From Nitrospinae bacterium RIFCSPLOWO2_12_FULL_45_22 (GTDB taxonomy: Bacteria > 2-12-FULL-45-22): a stretch of DNA of 16,869 nt. This document shows, one piece after another, positions 15,405 to 16,869 of the stretch. The translations under genes were made by a program, and so were the position numbers. Every line of letters begins with the position of its first letter. Positions within the stretch are counted from its first letter, which is position 1. The notes beneath the pieces are model-generated. The model was given only the letters and a program-made list of their open reading frames with translations, was not told the origin of the DNA and made no database searches. Location: NCBI GenBank assembly GCA_001803565.1, contig MHDQ01000310.1:1-16869 (forward strand), written 5' to 3'.

Positions 15405-15779
15405 TGATGTATCATTTCTATCCCGAGGCCGCTTCTCTCTTCCTAGCCTTTTCGCCACATCACTGAGGTAAAAAACCTCTCTATGGCTTGATCACCTGGT
15501 TTCCCTATTAATCATAAAAGGGTCATAACTGGTATTTTTTTGTATCTATAGAGACAAAGGGTATCACCTCAGGGCATAATAATTGTTCTCCCTTTCAAAC
15601 GGTGGGAAATTAATCATACCAGGGGGGGTAAACCGATATGAATAAATGTGTTAAAATTACTACAAACCTCCCTCTCAATTAGAAATGCAAAGAAATGGAG
15701 TCTTTTAGGAGAAAAGAAGGTATATGCAGGCGTAAATTTGCCCTATTCATTCCATAATAGTAACAGGAGGCAGGAGATT
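15405..15779. other. Intergenic region before the propeller lipoprotein gene
   Basis: This gap of about 375 bases has no convincing gene. A small hairpin GAGGT-AAAAA-ACCTC occurs at 15465-15479, without a clear T-run. A 14-codon ORF (15638-15682) follows an AGGGGGGG stretch by some eight bases, but it is too short to support. The length suggests an independent promoter for the lipoprotein gene; no certain -35/-10 pair is visible. Confidence 0.45.
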
Positions 15780-16869
15780 ATGCGGTTATCAAGACATTTA
15801 CTCATATGGGCTCTTTCAGCTTTCTTATTGATACCTTCCGGGTGTGCAACAACCCCTGAGAAACTGACACCTGTCATGGTACCAAAAGTATTCTTTCCCG
15901 ATCCTCCGGGACTTCCCCGCATCCAATTCCTCCGGAGCTTCACTTCCAGTAAGGATATAGAATCTCCAAGATCACAATTTGACCGGTTTGTGACCGGAGA
16001 GGAACAGCGGATAAAACGAATCGATAAGCCCTATGGTGTAGGTATCTACGATGGTAAGATATATGTCTGTGACAGCAATAGTACGGTAATGGTCTTTGAC
16101 CTTAAAAACAAGAAATTCCAGGAGCTGGAAGGGGCAAAAGGGTTGGGGAAGCTTGTACAGCCCCTTAATATAAGCATAGATAGTGATGGCACCAAGTATG
16201 TCGCTGACCCGGTGCGGGGACAGGTAGTTGTGTATAACCGGGAAGACTTTTTTGTGAAGGCCATCGGCTCTCCTGCCGAGTGGACACCTATTGATGCCGT
16301 GCCCTTTGATAATAAATTGTATGTGATCGATAAGAAGAGCCGTGATGTTTGGATCATGGATAAAAAGACCGGTGCATTGCTGAATAAGATAGGCAGGAAA
16401 GCAGAGGATGAGACCAAGTGGCTGGGCCTGCCAACAAACCTGGCCTTTGATTCCAAAGGCTATTTATATATATCAGATACCGGGAGATTTCAGGTGGTTA
16501 AATATGACCGGGATGGCCATTTTCTGGGGGCTATCGGGATGTTGGGCACGAGTCCGGGCCGCTTCTCCCGTCCCAGGGGTGTTGCAGCGGATAGAAACGG
16601 GAGATTATATGTGGCGGATGCATCATTTGATAATGTTCAGATTTTTAATAATGACGGTAGGCTGCTGATGTTCTTTGGCAGACCAGGAAATAGAGAGGGG
16701 GATCTCTTCCTGCCGGCTAAGGTGGTGATAGATTATAATCATTTAGCATATTTCTCAGAATACCTGGATCCGAATTTTCAGGCAGAGGCCCTGGTCATCG
16801 TTACCAGCCAGTTCGGGCCGCGGCTGGTTAATATATTTGCCCTGGGGAGACAAAAAGGGGTTAAGTATC
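15780..16869 (+). CDS. NHL-repeat beta-propeller lipoprotein, 5' part (runs off the window)
   Basis: The ATG at 15780 is preceded by the strong binding site AGGAGGCAGGAG. The frame is open through 363 codons to the window end, so the C-terminus is missing. The N-terminus is a lipoprotein signal (MRLSRHLLIWALSAFLLIPS, then G-C22). The -3 residue of the lipobox is Pro, which is not ideal, but the charge, hydrophobic core and GC are convincing. NHL-like blades follow from residue ~80. Examples are IDKPYGVGIYDGKIYVCD, VQPLNISIDSDGTKYVAD, LPTNLAFDSKGYLYISDTG and FSRPRGVAADRNGRLYVAD. It has no heme motifs. It differs from the propeller at 10871 in being lipid-anchored and in lacking the extra beta domain so far. 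Lipoprotein NHL propellers near multiheme cytochromes may serve as outer-membrane docking partners; this is inference. Confidence 0.9.
   Translation, partial: MRLSRHLLIWALSAFLLIPSGCATTPEKLTPVMVPKVFFPDPPGLPRIQFLRSFTSSKDIESPRSQFDRFVTGEEQRIKRIDKPYGVGIYDGKIYVCDSNSTVMVFDLKNKKFQELEGAKGLGKLVQPLNISIDSDGTKYVADPVRGQVVVYNREDFFVKAIGSPAEWTPIDAVPFDNKLYVIDKKSRDVWIMDKKTGALLNKIGRKAEDETKWLGLPTNLAFDSKGYLYISDTGRFQVVKYDRDGHFLGAIGMLGTSPGRFSRPRGVAADRNGRLYVADASFDNVQIFNNDGRLLMFFGRPGNREGDLFLPAKVVIDYNHLAYFSEYLDPNFQAEALVIVTSQFGPRLVNIFALGRQKGVKY

Noticed and set aside
15638-15682. 14-codon ORF preceded by a G-rich stretch upstream of the lipoprotein gene
   Set aside because: It is too short and lacks a leader-peptide signature such as a run of regulatory codons, so a chance occurrence is likely.

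Overview
The window looks like part of an extracellular electron-transfer region from an anaerobic, Gram-negative-type bacterium. The basis is four multiheme c-type cytochrome genes with 38 canonical CXXCH motifs in total, secreted NHL-type beta-propeller proteins, and an exported lipoprotein. Base composition is moderate, with frequent ATA (Ile) and AGG/AGA (Arg) codons. Lineages rich in such genes include Desulfobacterota/Geobacter-like bacteria, Nitrospirota and anammox-type Planctomycetes. No taxonomic marker is present, so I do not choose between them.

Layout. Bases 1-353 are the 3' end of a doubled-CXXCH cytochrome. A perfect 12-bp hairpin follows, then a 266-codon secreted-protein gene (516-1316) whose middle looks out of frame. 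Its reading frame stays open past a TAG stop for 44 more codons that would encode a membrane anchor, so it may be a decaying gene. A 26-bp-stem terminator (1472-1535) ends this block. Two minus-strand genes follow: an Rpn-family PD-(D/E)XK nuclease (1746-2621) and a Uma2-family PD-(D/E)XK protein (2881-3480). A repeat-like palindrome lies between them. About 600 bp without a gene (3481-4090) holds nested hairpins.

From 4091 to the end everything is on the plus strand. A 9-heme cytochrome with PKD-type domains (4091-6181) is followed by an intergenic MITE-like element (6216-6420) with inverted ends and flanking 8-bp direct repeats. Next come a 1430-residue cytochrome (16 CXXCH plus one CX4CH) with LamG-type and Ig-like domains (6491-10783), a secreted six-bladed NHL propeller protein (10871-12178), a paralogous 1062-residue cytochrome (11 CXXCH plus one CX6CH) with a different beta-sandwich tail (12216-15404), and the 5' part of an NHL propeller lipoprotein (15780 to the window end).

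How it may work together (inference): the large cytochromes combine an N-terminal heme wire with C-terminal domains of adhesion or carbohydrate-binding type. They could sit on the cell surface or in the matrix and pass electrons to minerals, partner cells or polymer-bound acceptors, with the propeller proteins as secretion, assembly or docking partners. The two giant paralogs share a mosaic of nearly identical and diverged DNA blocks, which suggests gene conversion or recombination.
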